Assembly (NCBI RefSeq): GCF_003628305.1
Contig: NZ_RBZM01000001.1
Location: 372,001-436,000, forward strand
Length of the DNA: 64,000 nt
Reading direction: 5' to 3'
From: Cohnella endophytica
GTDB taxonomy: Bacteria > Bacillota > Bacilli > Paenibacillales > Paenibacillaceae
Numbering within the stretch: position 1 is the stretch's first letter; every line of letters begins with the position of its first letter. The position numbers were made by a program, and so were the translations under genes. The notes beneath the pieces were generated by a model. That model was not told the DNA's origin. It did no database searches and saw only the letters and a program-made list of their open reading frames with translations. Shown piece by piece: positions 56,190 to 64,000 of this stretch.

Positions 56190-57053
56190 TTGGAAGCGTT
56201 CATCAAGGCAATCGCAAACGCGCAGCCGGTCGTTCATTTCGCGAACCGGTGGGTTAGTAGTCCCGGCGAATCCTTCGGGCCGCGCATTATCGGGGATTAC
56301 CAATGGATCTACGTGAGGAGCGGTAGAGGAAACGCGCGAATCGGCGGCCAATCCTTCCGCGTGAATTCCGGATGTTTGTTCACCTACGGTCCCGGGCAGC
56401 CGCACTGGTTCTGCTCGAGCAAAGACGATCCGCTGGTGCTATATGGATTGCACTTCGGTTATACGGAACATTCCGGTTTAGACGATGTTCTGAGTATGAT
56501 TCGCAACGTGGATTGGGATAGCTTCGAAAAAATAGACCCCGTTGTCCCCGTCCAATTCCCCCCAAGGATGGAGACGGGCGCTTGGCCGCTGCCCTACTTC
56601 GAGCGCTTGGTCGAGGAGTATCGGGGTAACCGGACGATGGGCGCTATGGTGTTAAGAGGACTGATCACCGAATTATTGGCCAAAGTCGCAAGGTGGGTCA
56701 TCGATAAGCCTGCCCAGGCGATGCCGCTGGACAAACGAATCCTCCGCGTGAAAGAAATTTTGGAGAACAAAACGATGGAGAGCTATCACGCCGATTGGTT
56801 GACGGACGGGCTGACTGTTAGCCACGATTATGTTTCCCGTTTGTTTAAGCAGATCATCGGGCTTTCTCCGCGCGATTATCATAACCAGACGAGATTGGTC
56901 AAAGCCCAACAATTTCTCGAGGAGACGGAGCTTAGTTCCACCGCGATCGCCGAGCGAATGCAGTTCGGCAGCGTGCATCATTTTTGTAAATGGTTCAAAA
57001 AGCATACGGGCATGCAACCTGGGACATACCGCAAAAGAAGCCGCTTCCTGTAA
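56190..57053 (+). CDS. AraC-family regulator with N-terminal cupin domain
   Basis: The 287-residue protein has an N-terminal sensing cupin (about 30-95, with HWFCSSKDDPLVLYGLHFG) and a C-terminal AraC helix-turn-helix pair from about 185 to 285 (SHDYVSRLFKQIIGLSPRDY, AERMQFGSVHHFCKWFKKHT). The start is a TTG with GGGAGGGG about nine bases upstream. It is divergent from the dioxygenase gene and convergent with the GntR gene. It probably activates the dioxygenase in response to a small ligand bound by the cupin; both points are inferred. Confidence 0.87.
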   Translation: MEAFIKAIANAQPVVHFANRWVSSPGESFGPRIIGDYQWIYVRSGRGNARIGGQSFRVNSGCLFTYGPGQPHWFCSSKDDPLVLYGLHFGYTEHSGLDDVLSMIRNVDWDSFEKIDPVVPVQFPPRMETGAWPLPYFERLVEEYRGNRTMGAMVLRGLITELLAKVARWVIDKPAQAMPLDKRILRVKEILENKTMESYHADWLTDGLTVSHDYVSRLFKQIIGLSPRDYHNQTRLVKAQQFLEETELSSTAIAERMQFGSVHHFCKWFKKHTGMQPGTYRKRSRFL

Positions 57054-57080
57054 CACGCTAGCAGGGGAAACGCGGCGCAG

Positions 57081-57761
57081 TTAGGTTTTCATGTTCTTTT
57101 CAAGCCGAGCGATAATGATCTCATTCGCATTTGCGATATGGTGCCTCAGCTCGGATATTGAATCGGGATTCCTCTGAATGACCAGATCTGCCAACCGGCG
57201 ATGACTTTCGTAAAATTGTTGGTAGGTCGGACTGGTCATGTTCGTGATTTCCAATATCGCTTGGAACACGTTCGCCATTGTATTCCAAGCCACCAGAAGG
57301 GGGCTGTTCTCCGACATCATCACCAGACTGCGGTGGAACTGGATGTCCAGAACGGATGTCTCCGCGCTCGAAGGCGCGTTCCCGGGGATGGACAGACGTT
57401 GTTCCAATTGTTCCATGGATTCGAAAAGGGGGCGGAAGTGAAAGGAACGATTCGCCAAAATTTGTTCGAGCGCTTTTTGTTCGAGCAGAAGGCGAAGTTC
57501 GAATAAATCATGAGCCTGTTTGGACGTGAAGCCGATCACCTCGGTGCCGCCGTTGGATAGATTCAGCACCAGCCCTTCTTGCGAAAGCAATTGGAATGCA
57601 GTTCGGATCGGCGCTCGACTGCAACCGAGCTGGTCTGCGACTTTCGATTCGATTAAACGGGAACCGGATTTGTATTCGCCGAGAATAATATCGGTTCTTA
57701 ATCGCTTAAGGATTTCCTTCGCCTGAAGCGAACGCGCAAGCGGATCATCTATTTTGTTCAT
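57081..57761 (-). CDS. GntR-family (FCD) regulator
   Basis: The protein has 226 residues from the ATG at 57761, which has AGGAGAGG nine bases upstream; an earlier in-frame ATG at 57794 lacks such a site. The winged helix at 10-75 (GSRLIESKVADQLGCSRAPI) and the all-helical C-terminal domain with an HRSLVMMSENSP metal-ligand-type stretch are FadR/FCD-like. It is divergent from the hydroxyacid dehydrogenase-cupin-SDR operon and the spacer holds a TTGTATACAA palindrome, so it probably represses that operon and itself. Confidence 0.87.
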   Translation of the reverse strand: MNKIDDPLARSLQAKEILKRLRTDIILGEYKSGSRLIESKVADQLGCSRAPIRTAFQLLSQEGLVLNLSNGGTEVIGFTSKQAHDLFELRLLLEQKALEQILANRSFHFRPLFESMEQLEQRLSIPGNAPSSAETSVLDIQFHRSLVMMSENSPLLVAWNTMANVFQAILEITNMTSPTYQQFYESHRRLADLVIQRNPDSISELRHHIANANEIIIARLEKNMKT

Positions 57762-57861
57762 CTCATTAACCCTCTCCTGATCGGAATCTTTCATCTTAAA
57801 GATGATTGTACTTCGTTTGCACGCTTGAATTCAACATTTCTTATCGGTGGACGTCAATTTA

Positions 57862-57897
57862 ATATTGTATACAAAACTATAATATTGTATATTGTAT
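57862..57897. promoter_or_regulatory. GntR operator region with ATTGTAT repeats
   Basis: The palindrome TTGTATACAA lies at 57865-57874. ATTGTAT occurs three times (57864-57870, 57884-57890, 57891-57897). A TATAAT at 57878-57883 sits between the repeats, so bound protein would cover the -10 element of the hydroxyacid dehydrogenase operon. The binding protein is probably the divergent GntR regulator. Confidence 0.55.
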
Positions 57898-57944
57898 TTG
57901 CAAGGAGGATCTTAGAAGCACTTTGCGGGGAAGGAGAGAGGGAA

Positions 57945-58907
57945 ATGAGAAAGCTCGCGATATTGGGCGCGGGAATTTTCGGCGACCGCAGGGAACAGGA
58001 GCTCTTCGAGCCGGCCGGTTATCAAGCCGTCTATTATGAATGCGCCGACCCTCTGGATATTGCGGCTTCGCTTACGGATGTCGAAGGACTGCTCGTGAAT
58101 CTGGAAAGGGTGTCGGATGAATTATTGGACCGGCTGCCGATCTTGAAAGTGATCGGACGATATGGCGTCGGAGTCGACAATATTGACCTCGAAGCTGCAT
58201 CCAGACGTCGAATACCGGTCATTAACGTTCCGGATTATTGCATCGACGAAGTCGCGGAGCACGCGGTCAGCTTCATTTTTGCGGCCAACCGCAAATTGCC
58301 GATCGCATCGTCTTTGCCCAGACAAGGCAGTTGGGGCAAGGTGCAACAGTTGAAGCCGATTCGCGCGATCAAAGAGATAACGCTCGGCGTTGTCGGAACT
58401 GGGCGGATCGGCTTGAAAGTGATCGGAATGATGGCCCCCTTCGGCTGCAAAATACTTATTCACGATCCCTATCTGGTCGATGCGGAGCTACCTCGGAATG
58501 CGGAAATGACCGAATTCGATCGGTTGCTTGCGTTGTCCGACATCATTACGATCCATTGTCCGTTGACGGAACAAACCCGGCGCATGTTCCGCTCGGAGAC
58601 GTTCGCCCGGATGCGGAAGCAACCGGCCATCGTCAATGTTTCACGGGGGCCGATCATCGACGAACGCGATCTGCTCGCCGCCCTGGACGAAGGCACCGTG
58701 TCTTTCGCCGCGCTGGACGTTATGGAAACGGAGCCTCCGGAACGGGAGCACCCTTTGCTTCATCACCCTAAGGCGATCGTCACCGGACATGCAGCCTGGT
58801 ATTCCGAGCAATCCGAGAACCGGCTAAGGGATCTTCTTGCGATGCGCATCATGGATTTCCTGGAAGGCAGGCCCGTCCCTTCGATCGTCAACAAATTCCA
58901 AACCTAA
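57945..58907 (+). CDS. D-isomer-specific 2-hydroxyacid dehydrogenase
   Basis: From the ATG at 57945 (AAGGAG upstream) the protein has 320 residues. It shows RYGVGVDNIDLEAA near 70, the NAD motif VGTGRIGLKVIG near 150, VNVSRGPIIDERDL with the substrate-binding Arg, ALDVMETEP with Glu and the catalytic His in TGHAAWYSEQS. It interconverts a 2-hydroxyacid and a 2-oxoacid; phosphoglycerate-type members share this core. An extension to 57825 would run through the operator and is rejected. It is first in an operon with a cupin and two SDR enzymes, which suggests hydroxyacid or aldonate metabolism. Confidence 0.88.
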   Translation: MRKLAILGAGIFGDRREQELFEPAGYQAVYYECADPLDIAASLTDVEGLLVNLERVSDELLDRLPILKVIGRYGVGVDNIDLEAASRRRIPVINVPDYCIDEVAEHAVSFIFAANRKLPIASSLPRQGSWGKVQQLKPIRAIKEITLGVVGTGRIGLKVIGMMAPFGCKILIHDPYLVDAELPRNAEMTEFDRLLALSDIITIHCPLTEQTRRMFRSETFARMRKQPAIVNVSRGPIIDERDLLAALDEGTVSFAALDVMETEPPEREHPLLHHPKAIVTGHAAWYSEQSENRLRDLLAMRIMDFLEGRPVPSIVNKFQT

Positions 58908-58925
58908 ATAAGGAGTGTTTTCTTT

Positions 58926-59348
58926 ATGCGTAAAGGTAACGTGATCCGCGCATCTGAAGTTAAAACGTTTTTCTTCGACGAAACTTACACTTCCAAAATG
59001 CTCATCGACCGAACGAATTCCGAAACCCAGAACGTCCAGATCAACATGGGAATCATGGCGCCCGGAGCCAAACATACCGATCATAATCACCCGACCGACT
59101 ATGACGAATTGTATCTCATTATGAAAGGCGAAGGGATGGTGCGCTTGGATGGTCAGGAATACGATCTGTCGCCGGGCGACGTCGTGTTTATTCCGGGAGG
59201 ATCGAATCACGCCATAGCCAATAAGAGCGACACGGAAGAATTGGTCATTTTTACGGTTTGGCCCAAACACCCGGAGGAAGGCGCAAACCCTGTATATGAT
59301 CTGCGAATCCGGGAGTGGGGCAAGTCCTACGTGACGATTCATGAATAA
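58926..59348 (+). CDS. Cupin-domain protein
   Basis: The 140-residue protein is a single cupin with the metal motif HTDHNHPTDYDELYLIMKGEG at about 52-72 and the second motif GSNHAIANKSD near 95. Its role may be that of a sugar-acid isomerase or binding protein; this cannot be decided by sequence reading. It lies 18 bases after the hydroxyacid dehydrogenase and 27 bases before the first SDR gene, so it belongs to the same transcript. Confidence 0.78.
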   Translation: MRKGNVIRASEVKTFFFDETYTSKMLIDRTNSETQNVQINMGIMAPGAKHTDHNHPTDYDELYLIMKGEGMVRLDGQEYDLSPGDVVFIPGGSNHAIANKSDTEELVIFTVWPKHPEEGANPVYDLRIREWGKSYVTIHE

Positions 59349-59375
59349 TTTTATTTTAGAGAGAGGCGCACGCCT

Positions 59376-60137
59376 ATGAAACTACAAGGAAAAATCGCAC
59401 TCGTCACGGGTGCGGGAAAAGGAATCGGACGCGGAATCGCGCTGGAATTAGCCCAAGAAGGCGCCGACGTCGTTATCCATTATCGCAGCAGCGAACAACA
59501 GGCGATTGAAACGGCGGAGACCGTCCGAGCAATGGGCAGAAGAGCGTTGCTCATTCGGGCGGACCTCTCCGACGTCAAACAGATCGGCGAGATGATGGAA
59601 ACAATCCGCGAGCAATGGGGCGGAGTCGATATTCTGGTGAACAACTCGGCCATCGATCCGACGTACGATTTTTTCGAAGTGACCGAGGAACGTTGGGATC
59701 AGGTGCTGGACACGAACTTGAAGGGCGGCTTTTTTTGCGCCCAAGCTTGCGCGAGAGACATGGTCAAAAAGGGCGAGGGCAAAATCATTTTCATCAGCTC
59801 CGTTCACGGGAATACGACGATGCCGAAGTATTCGGCTTATGCGGCGTCCAAGGGCGGGATCAATGCCATGACCCGGCAGCTGGCGCTTGATCTGGCCAAG
59901 TTCAACATTCAAGTGAATGCGATTGCGCCTGGAGCCACGGATGTAGAGAAGTTCCACGAGGACCCGGGGCATGATCCGGCAGCCATCGGCGAACAGATTC
60001 CGCTCGGTCGGATCGGATACCCGGTTGATGTGGCCAAGGTCGTCGCGTTCTTCGCCTCCTCGGACGCAAATTTCGTTACCGGGCAGGTGTTAACCGTCGA
60101 CGGAGGCTCCAGTACGCGGTTTTTCCTAAGATCATGA
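59376..60137 (+). CDS. SDR-family oxidoreductase (first of tandem pair)
   Basis: The 253-residue protein is a classical short-chain dehydrogenase: TGAGKGIG at 11-18, NNSA near 87, Ser in FISSVHG and YAASKGG with catalytic Tyr and Lys near 152-156. It ends with VTGQVLTVDGGS. It resembles glucose/sugar dehydrogenases and 3-oxoacyl reductases, which cannot be told apart here. Context with a hydroxyacid dehydrogenase and a second SDR suggests oxidation of a sugar or polyol. Confidence 0.85.
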   Translation: MKLQGKIALVTGAGKGIGRGIALELAQEGADVVIHYRSSEQQAIETAETVRAMGRRALLIRADLSDVKQIGEMMETIREQWGGVDILVNNSAIDPTYDFFEVTEERWDQVLDTNLKGGFFCAQACARDMVKKGEGKIIFISSVHGNTTMPKYSAYAASKGGINAMTRQLALDLAKFNIQVNAIAPGATDVEKFHEDPGHDPAAIGEQIPLGRIGYPVDVAKVVAFFASSDANFVTGQVLTVDGGSSTRFFLRS

Positions 60138-60176
60138 AAGTATTCGCAAGCCAATCGCATCGAGAGGATGATTAGT

Positions 60177-60986
60177 GTGGAGGTTGCAGATCGAATCGTT
60201 CTTGTAACCGGATCCGGCAACGGAATCGGGAGGGCAATCGCGATCGCGTTCGCTAAGGAAGGCGCTTCCGTCGTGATCACGGATATAGATGAAGGCGCTG
60301 CGGAGAAAGTCGCGCGCGAGATAGAATCGATGGGGGGCAAGGCAAAGAGCATTCGGACGGATGTATCGTCCGGCGCGGATGTGGAACGCTTATTTGCGGT
60401 AATCCATCGGGAATATGGCAAGCTTGATGTGCTGGTCAACAATGTAGGAACGACGATCCGTAAACCGACTGTTAGTTTTACCGAAGAAGAGTGGGACTTT
60501 ATCTATGATACGAACGTTAAGTCGATGTTTCTGTGCGCGAGAGCAGCCGGTAAATTGATGTTAAAGCGAGGGGGAGGTTCGGTCGTCAACATCTCCTCGA
60601 TTCTTGGCACGGGAGGGGTGAGCCGGCGTATGCCGTATGCTTCCTCCAAAGCGGCCGTGGACAGCTTTACCCAGACGCTCGCCTGCGAATGGGCGCTCGA
60701 CGGGGTCCGGGTCAACGCCGTTGCTCCCGGCTATATTCGAACCGAAGGGTTAAATCAGGCGTTCGTCGCGGGCATTTTGAAAGAAGACGATATGGTGCGT
60801 AGAACGCCACAGGCGCGTCTGGGGACGCCGGAAAATATTGCAGACGCCGTTCTATTTCTGTGCTCTTCCAAAGCGGAGTATATTACGGGAACGGTTCTTT
60901 ACGTCGATGGCGGATATTCCGCATACCAGGGGCCGGAACAATGGCCTTCCTTCCATCATGATCCATCGGTTTGGAGCGAAGTTTAA
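60177..60986 (+). CDS. SDR-family oxidoreductase (second of tandem pair)
   Basis: The protein has about 269 residues from the GTG at 60177, which has GAGAGG seven bases upstream; the ATG at 60168 directly abuts that site and is less likely. It has TGSGNGIG, NNVG, Ser in NISSILG, YASSKAAVD and YVDGGYSAY near the end. It is a paralogue of the preceding gene but clearly diverged. The pair could catalyse two successive oxidations. No terminator is seen between it and the convergent kinase gene, five bases away. Confidence 0.85.
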   Translation: MEVADRIVLVTGSGNGIGRAIAIAFAKEGASVVITDIDEGAAEKVAREIESMGGKAKSIRTDVSSGADVERLFAVIHREYGKLDVLVNNVGTTIRKPTVSFTEEEWDFIYDTNVKSMFLCARAAGKLMLKRGGGSVVNISSILGTGGVSRRMPYASSKAAVDSFTQTLACEWALDGVRVNAVAPGYIRTEGLNQAFVAGILKEDDMVRRTPQARLGTPENIADAVLFLCSSKAEYITGTVLYVDGGYSAYQGPEQWPSFHHDPSVWSEV

Positions 60987-60991
60987 TGTCC

Positions 60992-61960
60992 TTAAACAAT
61001 GAAATGCGGGAATGAATAATCGCTGTACCCAGAATGCTCAATGTCATTTACATCGACGCCAAACGCCTCGAGTCCGAGCAAGATTCCGCCGATAACAGGT
61101 TCATATTTCGGAGGGAGAATGGCGATGTTCGGGAATCGTTCCTTCACATGGCGACAAAATAGCTGGAACAGCAGCGGACTTGCTTTCCATACGCCTCCTG
61201 AAACCGTAAGCGGAAGATCGTGAAAGTTCGTCCGCTCTAACACGAAGAGCATCTGATCGGCTAGCTGTCTTGCGGCTTCTTCCATAATGCGAATTGCGAT
61301 CTCGTCTCCCGAATCCGCGCATTGTCCGACAATGGGGCAAAGAGAGGCGACGAGCGTGCGCTGAAGGTTCGACTTTGCGGAATAGAGTTTCTTGGCCGCG
61401 TCAAGCAATTGGTCCAGATTCCAGAAGCGGAGAATTTTGTCCAACAACAGGGTGGACGGGCCGCGGCCATCCGCCATAAGCGCGCAAGCCTTTAACGCTT
61501 GTTGACCGATGTGCGTACCCGATCCTTCGTCACCCATGAGAGCACCCCAGCCACCAACGTGCGTATAATCGTCGTGACTGCGCAGGGCGGCGAACGAACC
61601 GGTGCCCGATAACACGAGGCCTCCGTAACGTTCCTGGATCGCTCCGAATAGCGATAATGTAAACTCATCCGAGACTTCGATTTTGGTTTGTTCACCGAAA
61701 ATAGAGACTAGGGCGCGCCTGGTCTCTATTGCAATAACCGGCATTGCGGTATAGATCAACGCGACGTCGGAAACCGCCGTACCTCCATTTTCCAGTGCCT
61801 CAAAAACAGCTTTGCGAATGGAAGCATGAATTTCTTCGACCGTATCGAACATAGAGTTCGTCGATCCCGCGATGGATCGTCCAACCAGTTTCCCTCGTTC
61901 GTCTGCGATCAGACAATTTAGTTTCGTTCCGCCGCCATCCAAAGATACGAAATATTTCAC
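60992..61960 (-). CDS. BadF/BadG-family kinase (N-acetylglucosamine kinase-like)
   Basis: The 322-residue protein has the ASKHA ATPase fold: SLDGGGTKLNCLIAD at the start, VLSGTGSFAALRSHD near 115, GGWGALMGDEGSGTHIG near 135 and VSGGVWKASP near 255. These are features of the GlcNAc-kinase branch of the BadF family. It starts at a GTG overlapping the DeoR stop (GTGA), so the two form an operon. It probably phosphorylates GlcNAc or another amino sugar. Two SIS-domain genes are transcribed divergently from this operon, which fits amino-sugar phosphate metabolism. Confidence 0.83.
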   Translation of the reverse strand: MKYFVSLDGGGTKLNCLIADERGKLVGRSIAGSTNSMFDTVEEIHASIRKAVFEALENGGTAVSDVALIYTAMPVIAIETRRALVSIFGEQTKIEVSDEFTLSLFGAIQERYGGLVLSGTGSFAALRSHDDYTHVGGWGALMGDEGSGTHIGQQALKACALMADGRGPSTLLLDKILRFWNLDQLLDAAKKLYSAKSNLQRTLVASLCPIVGQCADSGDEIAIRIMEEAARQLADQMLFVLERTNFHDLPLTVSGGVWKASPLLFQLFCRHVKERFPNIAILPPKYEPVIGGILLGLEAFGVDVNDIEHSGYSDYSFPHFIV

Positions 61961-62739
61961 CTGTCATCCCCCGCCGTTTTTTGATCGGCAATCCAGACCT
62001 CAATTCCTTTTTGTAGAAAAAGGTTAAAGAAGGGTTCCTTAGGCGTTTGATCGGTAACCAGGCGGTGGACTTTGTCGAAGTTGCTTATGCTGAAGACGAA
62101 ATCCTCGTTATTGAATTTACTATGATCCGCCAGCACGATAACTTTCTCGGCGGATTCGATCATTTTTTTGCGAATGGCCGCCTCTTGCACGATGTTGTCC
62201 CGCAGCCCTTCCGGCAAAATGCCTTTAGGCGCAATAAAGGCTTTGCTCACTCTAATCTTAGAAATCATTTCCTCGGCAAAAGGGCCGACGAATGACTGGG
62301 AATACGGATTCAAAGTGCCGGAAATGCTGATGAGCGTTCCGTTATGGTATTCTTTCAGTTTGTCGAATATCGGGATCGAATTCGTGATGACCGTTATGTT
62401 GTTCATCTTGGCAATGTAATCCGCCAGCAATATGGTCGTCGAACTGGCGTCGAGGAAGAGGCTGTCTCCTTCTTCGATTAGATCGGCCGCTTTATGTGCG
62501 ATCGAGGCTTTGGCATCGCTTAATAAATGCACGTTATGCGAGAGCGGCTGTAAGACGTCTTTATTGATCGCCGCTCCTCCGTAATTTTTTTGCAGTTTCC
62601 CTTGCCGTTCCAACAGTTTGAGGTCGGACCGGATGGTCACTTCGGATACTTTATAAATCGCGCTCAATTCGGCAACCGAAATGAATTGGCGTTCCTGAGC
62701 CAGCTTATAGATCTCGTTTCTTCTTTGCGAAGCGTACAT
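61957..62739 (-). CDS. DeoR-family regulator
   Basis: From the ATG at 62739 (AAGGAGAG upstream) the protein has 260 residues. A DeoR helix-turn-helix at about 5-57 (ISVAELSAIYKVSEVTIRSD, LKLLERQGKLQKNYGGA) is followed by a sugar-phosphate-binding domain with DASSTTILLADYIA and VITNSIPIFD. Such proteins repress sugar genes and are released by a phosphosugar. It is transcribed with the BadF-type kinase and divergent from the SIS genes, sharing a spacer rich in repeats. The upstream ATG at 62760 overlaps its own ribosome site and is rejected. Confidence 0.88.
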   Translation of the reverse strand: MYASQRRNEIYKLAQERQFISVAELSAIYKVSEVTIRSDLKLLERQGKLQKNYGGAAINKDVLQPLSHNVHLLSDAKASIAHKAADLIEEGDSLFLDASSTTILLADYIAKMNNITVITNSIPIFDKLKEYHNGTLISISGTLNPYSQSFVGPFAEEMISKIRVSKAFIAPKGILPEGLRDNIVQEAAIRKKMIESAEKVIVLADHSKFNNEDFVFSISNFDKVHRLVTDQTPKEPFFNLFLQKGIEVWIADQKTAGDDR

Positions 62740-62773
62740 TGATGGTCTCTCCTTACACATTCCGAAATAATGG

Positions 62774-62795
62774 CGATTTTATATCGATTTTATAT
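62774..62795. repeat. Two tandem 11-base repeats in the deoR leader
   Basis: CGATTTTATAT occurs twice in perfect tandem. On the minus strand this gives two TATAAA-type elements, one of which is 18 bases from TTGTTG (62818-62813) and may be the deoR -10 box. Confidence 0.6.
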
Positions 62796-62800
62796 CAAAA

Positions 62801-62885
62801 CCTTTTCTTTCACAACAATTTCATAAGATTACATAAGTATTGACCCAACAAAAACAAGTAAATATAATATAAATGAAAGTAAACG
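62801..62885. promoter_or_regulatory. Candidate DeoR operators in the divergent spacer
   Basis: TGAAAGAAAAGG on the minus strand (62812-62801) and TGAAAGTAAACG on the plus strand (62874-62885) share TGAAAG-W-AAA-M-G. Each lies within or just after one of the divergent promoters, and a further GAAAG follows ten bases later at 62885-62889. DeoR proteins commonly bind such spaced repeats; the link is inferred. Confidence 0.45.
62840..62868 (+). promoter_or_regulatory. Promoter of the SIS-domain genes
   Basis: TTGACC at 62840-62845 and a perfect TATAAT at 62863-62868 are spaced by exactly 17 bases. A candidate DeoR site follows directly at 62874. Confidence 0.72.
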
Positions 62886-62933
62886 AAAGATATCATGTGT
62901 TCCGATTTCTGATTTCATCTAAATGGGAGGCGA

Positions 62934-63689
62934 ATGATTATCATTCCACAACAAGCCGACTTGAGACAGGTATATTTTCAAAAGATTCATGAACTGCTTG
63001 AGCGGGTAGAGCAAACGCAAAGTTCATCCATTGACCAAGCCGCTGAAATCATCGCATCGGCGATCGAGGACGGAAAATGCATCCATATCTTCGACACGGG
63101 TCACATGCTCGACAGCGAATTGATTGATAGAGCGGGCGGATTGTATAGCTTCAAACGGCTATCCATGAAGTTCGAAATTCAAAATCTGGTTCGCAAACGT
63201 CCCGAAGACGGGGAGAAGGACCGTAGCCTGGAAGGCTTGATGAAATATGCGCTGAGATCGAGCAACCTGCAACCCGGCGATGTCCTCGTTATCGGAAGCG
63301 TTTCCGGCAAAACGGTATTGCCTGTCGACCTTGCGCTGGAAGCCAGACAATTCGGAGTCACTGTCATCGCCCTTACGAGCGTGTCCTATTCTACTCTTTT
63401 GAAGAGCGACCATTCCAGCGGTAAAAGGTTGTTCGAAACGGCCGATCTGGTGATCGACAATTGCGCTCCGCCTCTGGATGCCATGATTCAGGTGCCGGAC
63501 ATGGATGCAGCGATCTGTCCCGCTTCGGGGATCTCGTCGGCGGCGATCATGTGGGCGGTCGAAGCCAAAACCGTTCAAATTTTGTCGCAGCGGGGTAAGA
63601 CGCCGACGGTACTGAAATCCATTAATAACCCGGGAAGCTATGAGTTTAACGATATTCAAATGCGGCGCTACGAAGAGACGGGTTATTGA
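62934..63689 (+). CDS. SIS-domain protein (UPF0309-like), first of pair
   Basis: The 251-residue protein is a SIS (sugar isomerase) fold protein. IHIFDTGHMLDSELIDRAGGLYSF near residue 45 is the phosphosugar-binding start, GDVLVIGSVSGKTVLPVDLAL (about 115) gives the second Gly/Ser-rich loop and ISSAAIMWAVEAK closes the fold. It may bind or isomerise an amino-sugar phosphate. The GGGAGG site is only three bases from the ATG, which is closer than usual. It is followed after one base by a second SIS gene. Confidence 0.8.
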   Translation: MIIIPQQADLRQVYFQKIHELLERVEQTQSSSIDQAAEIIASAIEDGKCIHIFDTGHMLDSELIDRAGGLYSFKRLSMKFEIQNLVRKRPEDGEKDRSLEGLMKYALRSSNLQPGDVLVIGSVSGKTVLPVDLALEARQFGVTVIALTSVSYSTLLKSDHSSGKRLFETADLVIDNCAPPLDAMIQVPDMDAAICPASGISSAAIMWAVEAKTVQILSQRGKTPTVLKSINNPGSYEFNDIQMRRYEETGY

Positions 63690-63690
63690 G

Positions 63691-64000
63691 ATGGATCCGA
63701 TCTCGCAATATTGCCAAAGCGTTATCGATACGGTGCGGCGGATTCAGAGCGAGCAGCACGAGGCGATGACCTCTGTCGCCAGACTGCTCGCGGATAAAAC
63801 GGAGAGCGGGCGATCTATTTTTATAACGGGCTGTAGCCATTCCAGCATATTCGCCCAGGAAGCATACTACCGGGCCGGCGGTTTTCTGCTCATGAATCCG
63901 ATTTTCCTTCCGGGAATGACGTTGGAAGTCCGTCCGGTAACGCAAACGAGTCGATATGAACGAATACCGGGCATTGCCGAGGCGGTGCTGTCCGACAGTC
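63691..64000 (+). CDS. SIS-domain protein (UPF0309-like), second of pair, cut by window end
   Basis: The frame opens with an ATG one base after the previous stop and stays open to the window edge (103 codons). It reads FITGCSHSSIFAQEAYYRAGGFLLMNPIFLPG near 45-76, the phosphosugar-binding start typical of UPF0309 SIS proteins and better conserved than in the first copy. The two adjacent paralogues probably form a heteromer or act on related phosphosugars. The C-terminal half is outside the window. Confidence 0.8.
   Translation, partial: MDPISQYCQSVIDTVRRIQSEQHEAMTSVARLLADKTESGRSIFITGCSHSSIFAQEAYYRAGGFLLMNPIFLPGMTLEVRPVTQTSRYERIPGIAEAVLSDS

Noticed and set aside
57825-57944. N-terminal extension of the hydroxyacid dehydrogenase
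   Set aside because: It would translate the operator and promoter region; the ATG at 57945 with AAGGAG begins the conserved Rossmann-type protein.

Overview
The window looks like a chromosomal segment of a Gram-positive, endospore-lineage bacterium of the Paenibacillaceae (Paenibacillus or Cohnella-like). This rests on strong AGGAGG-type ribosome sites, ATG/GTG/TTG starts, a YesM/YesN-type two-component system next to LplB/YtcP-type sugar permeases and an LplA-like lipoprotein, roughly even base composition, and very dense carbohydrate-active genes. I see no rRNA, tRNA, CRISPR array, insertion sequence or prophage. The genus is inference.

Layout. (1) 1-6.8 kb: a MocR-type regulator divergent from a LysE-type exporter, then a LysR regulator divergent from a ketone-body operon (3-hydroxybutyrate dehydrogenase, CoA-transferase A and B, thiolase). 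(2) 6.8-10.8 kb: a GntR regulator divergent from a PIG-L deacetylase, a cupin, an enolase-superfamily enzyme and a zinc dehydrogenase. (3) 10.9-29.2 kb: a long unidirectional catabolic run headed by a second GntR regulator. It holds a Cys/Met-type PLP enzyme, a GH106-like protein, a GH78 rhamnosidase, an EamA transporter, a TIM-barrel isomerase, a PfkB kinase, an L-fucose-isomerase-family protein, a GH51 arabinofuranosidase, a second PIG-L protein, a beta-helix protein, two gene relics, a zinc dehydrogenase and a second enolase-superfamily enzyme. (4) 29.3-55.1 kb: a two-component system, an ABC sugar importer without its ATPase, then GH36, SGNH, GH32-like, PIG-L, an unassigned TIM-barrel-like protein, GH78, GH2, an M20 dipeptidase, a six-hairpin glycosidase-like protein and another SGNH hydrolase. 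A strong bidirectional terminator ends it. (5) 55.1-57.1 kb: a phytanoyl-CoA dioxygenase family gene divergent from an AraC regulator. (6) 57.1-64 kb: a GntR regulator divergent from a hydroxyacid dehydrogenase, cupin and two SDR genes, then a DeoR-BadF kinase pair divergent from two SIS-domain genes, the second cut by the window end.

How it works together (inference). The sensor kinase YesM and the AraC-type regulator YesN probably sense an oligosaccharide and switch on a binding-protein-dependent importer. None of the glycosidases, esterases or deacetylases shows a signal peptide, so the imported oligosaccharide appears to be taken apart in the cytoplasm by rhamnosidases, an arabinofuranosidase, galactosidases and acyl-removing enzymes. 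The substrate is probably a branched, rhamnose- and arabinose-bearing, acylated plant glycan. Dehydrogenases, acid-sugar enolase-superfamily enzymes, isomerases and a PfkB kinase then carry the released sugars into central metabolism.

The most unusual signals are three PIG-L deacetylases in separate catabolic modules, two relic gene ends at 26756-26973 that match intact genes 15 kb away, a 9-bp minisatellite spanning the response regulator-kinase junction, and a beta-helix protein with a phage-capsid-decoration-like tail.
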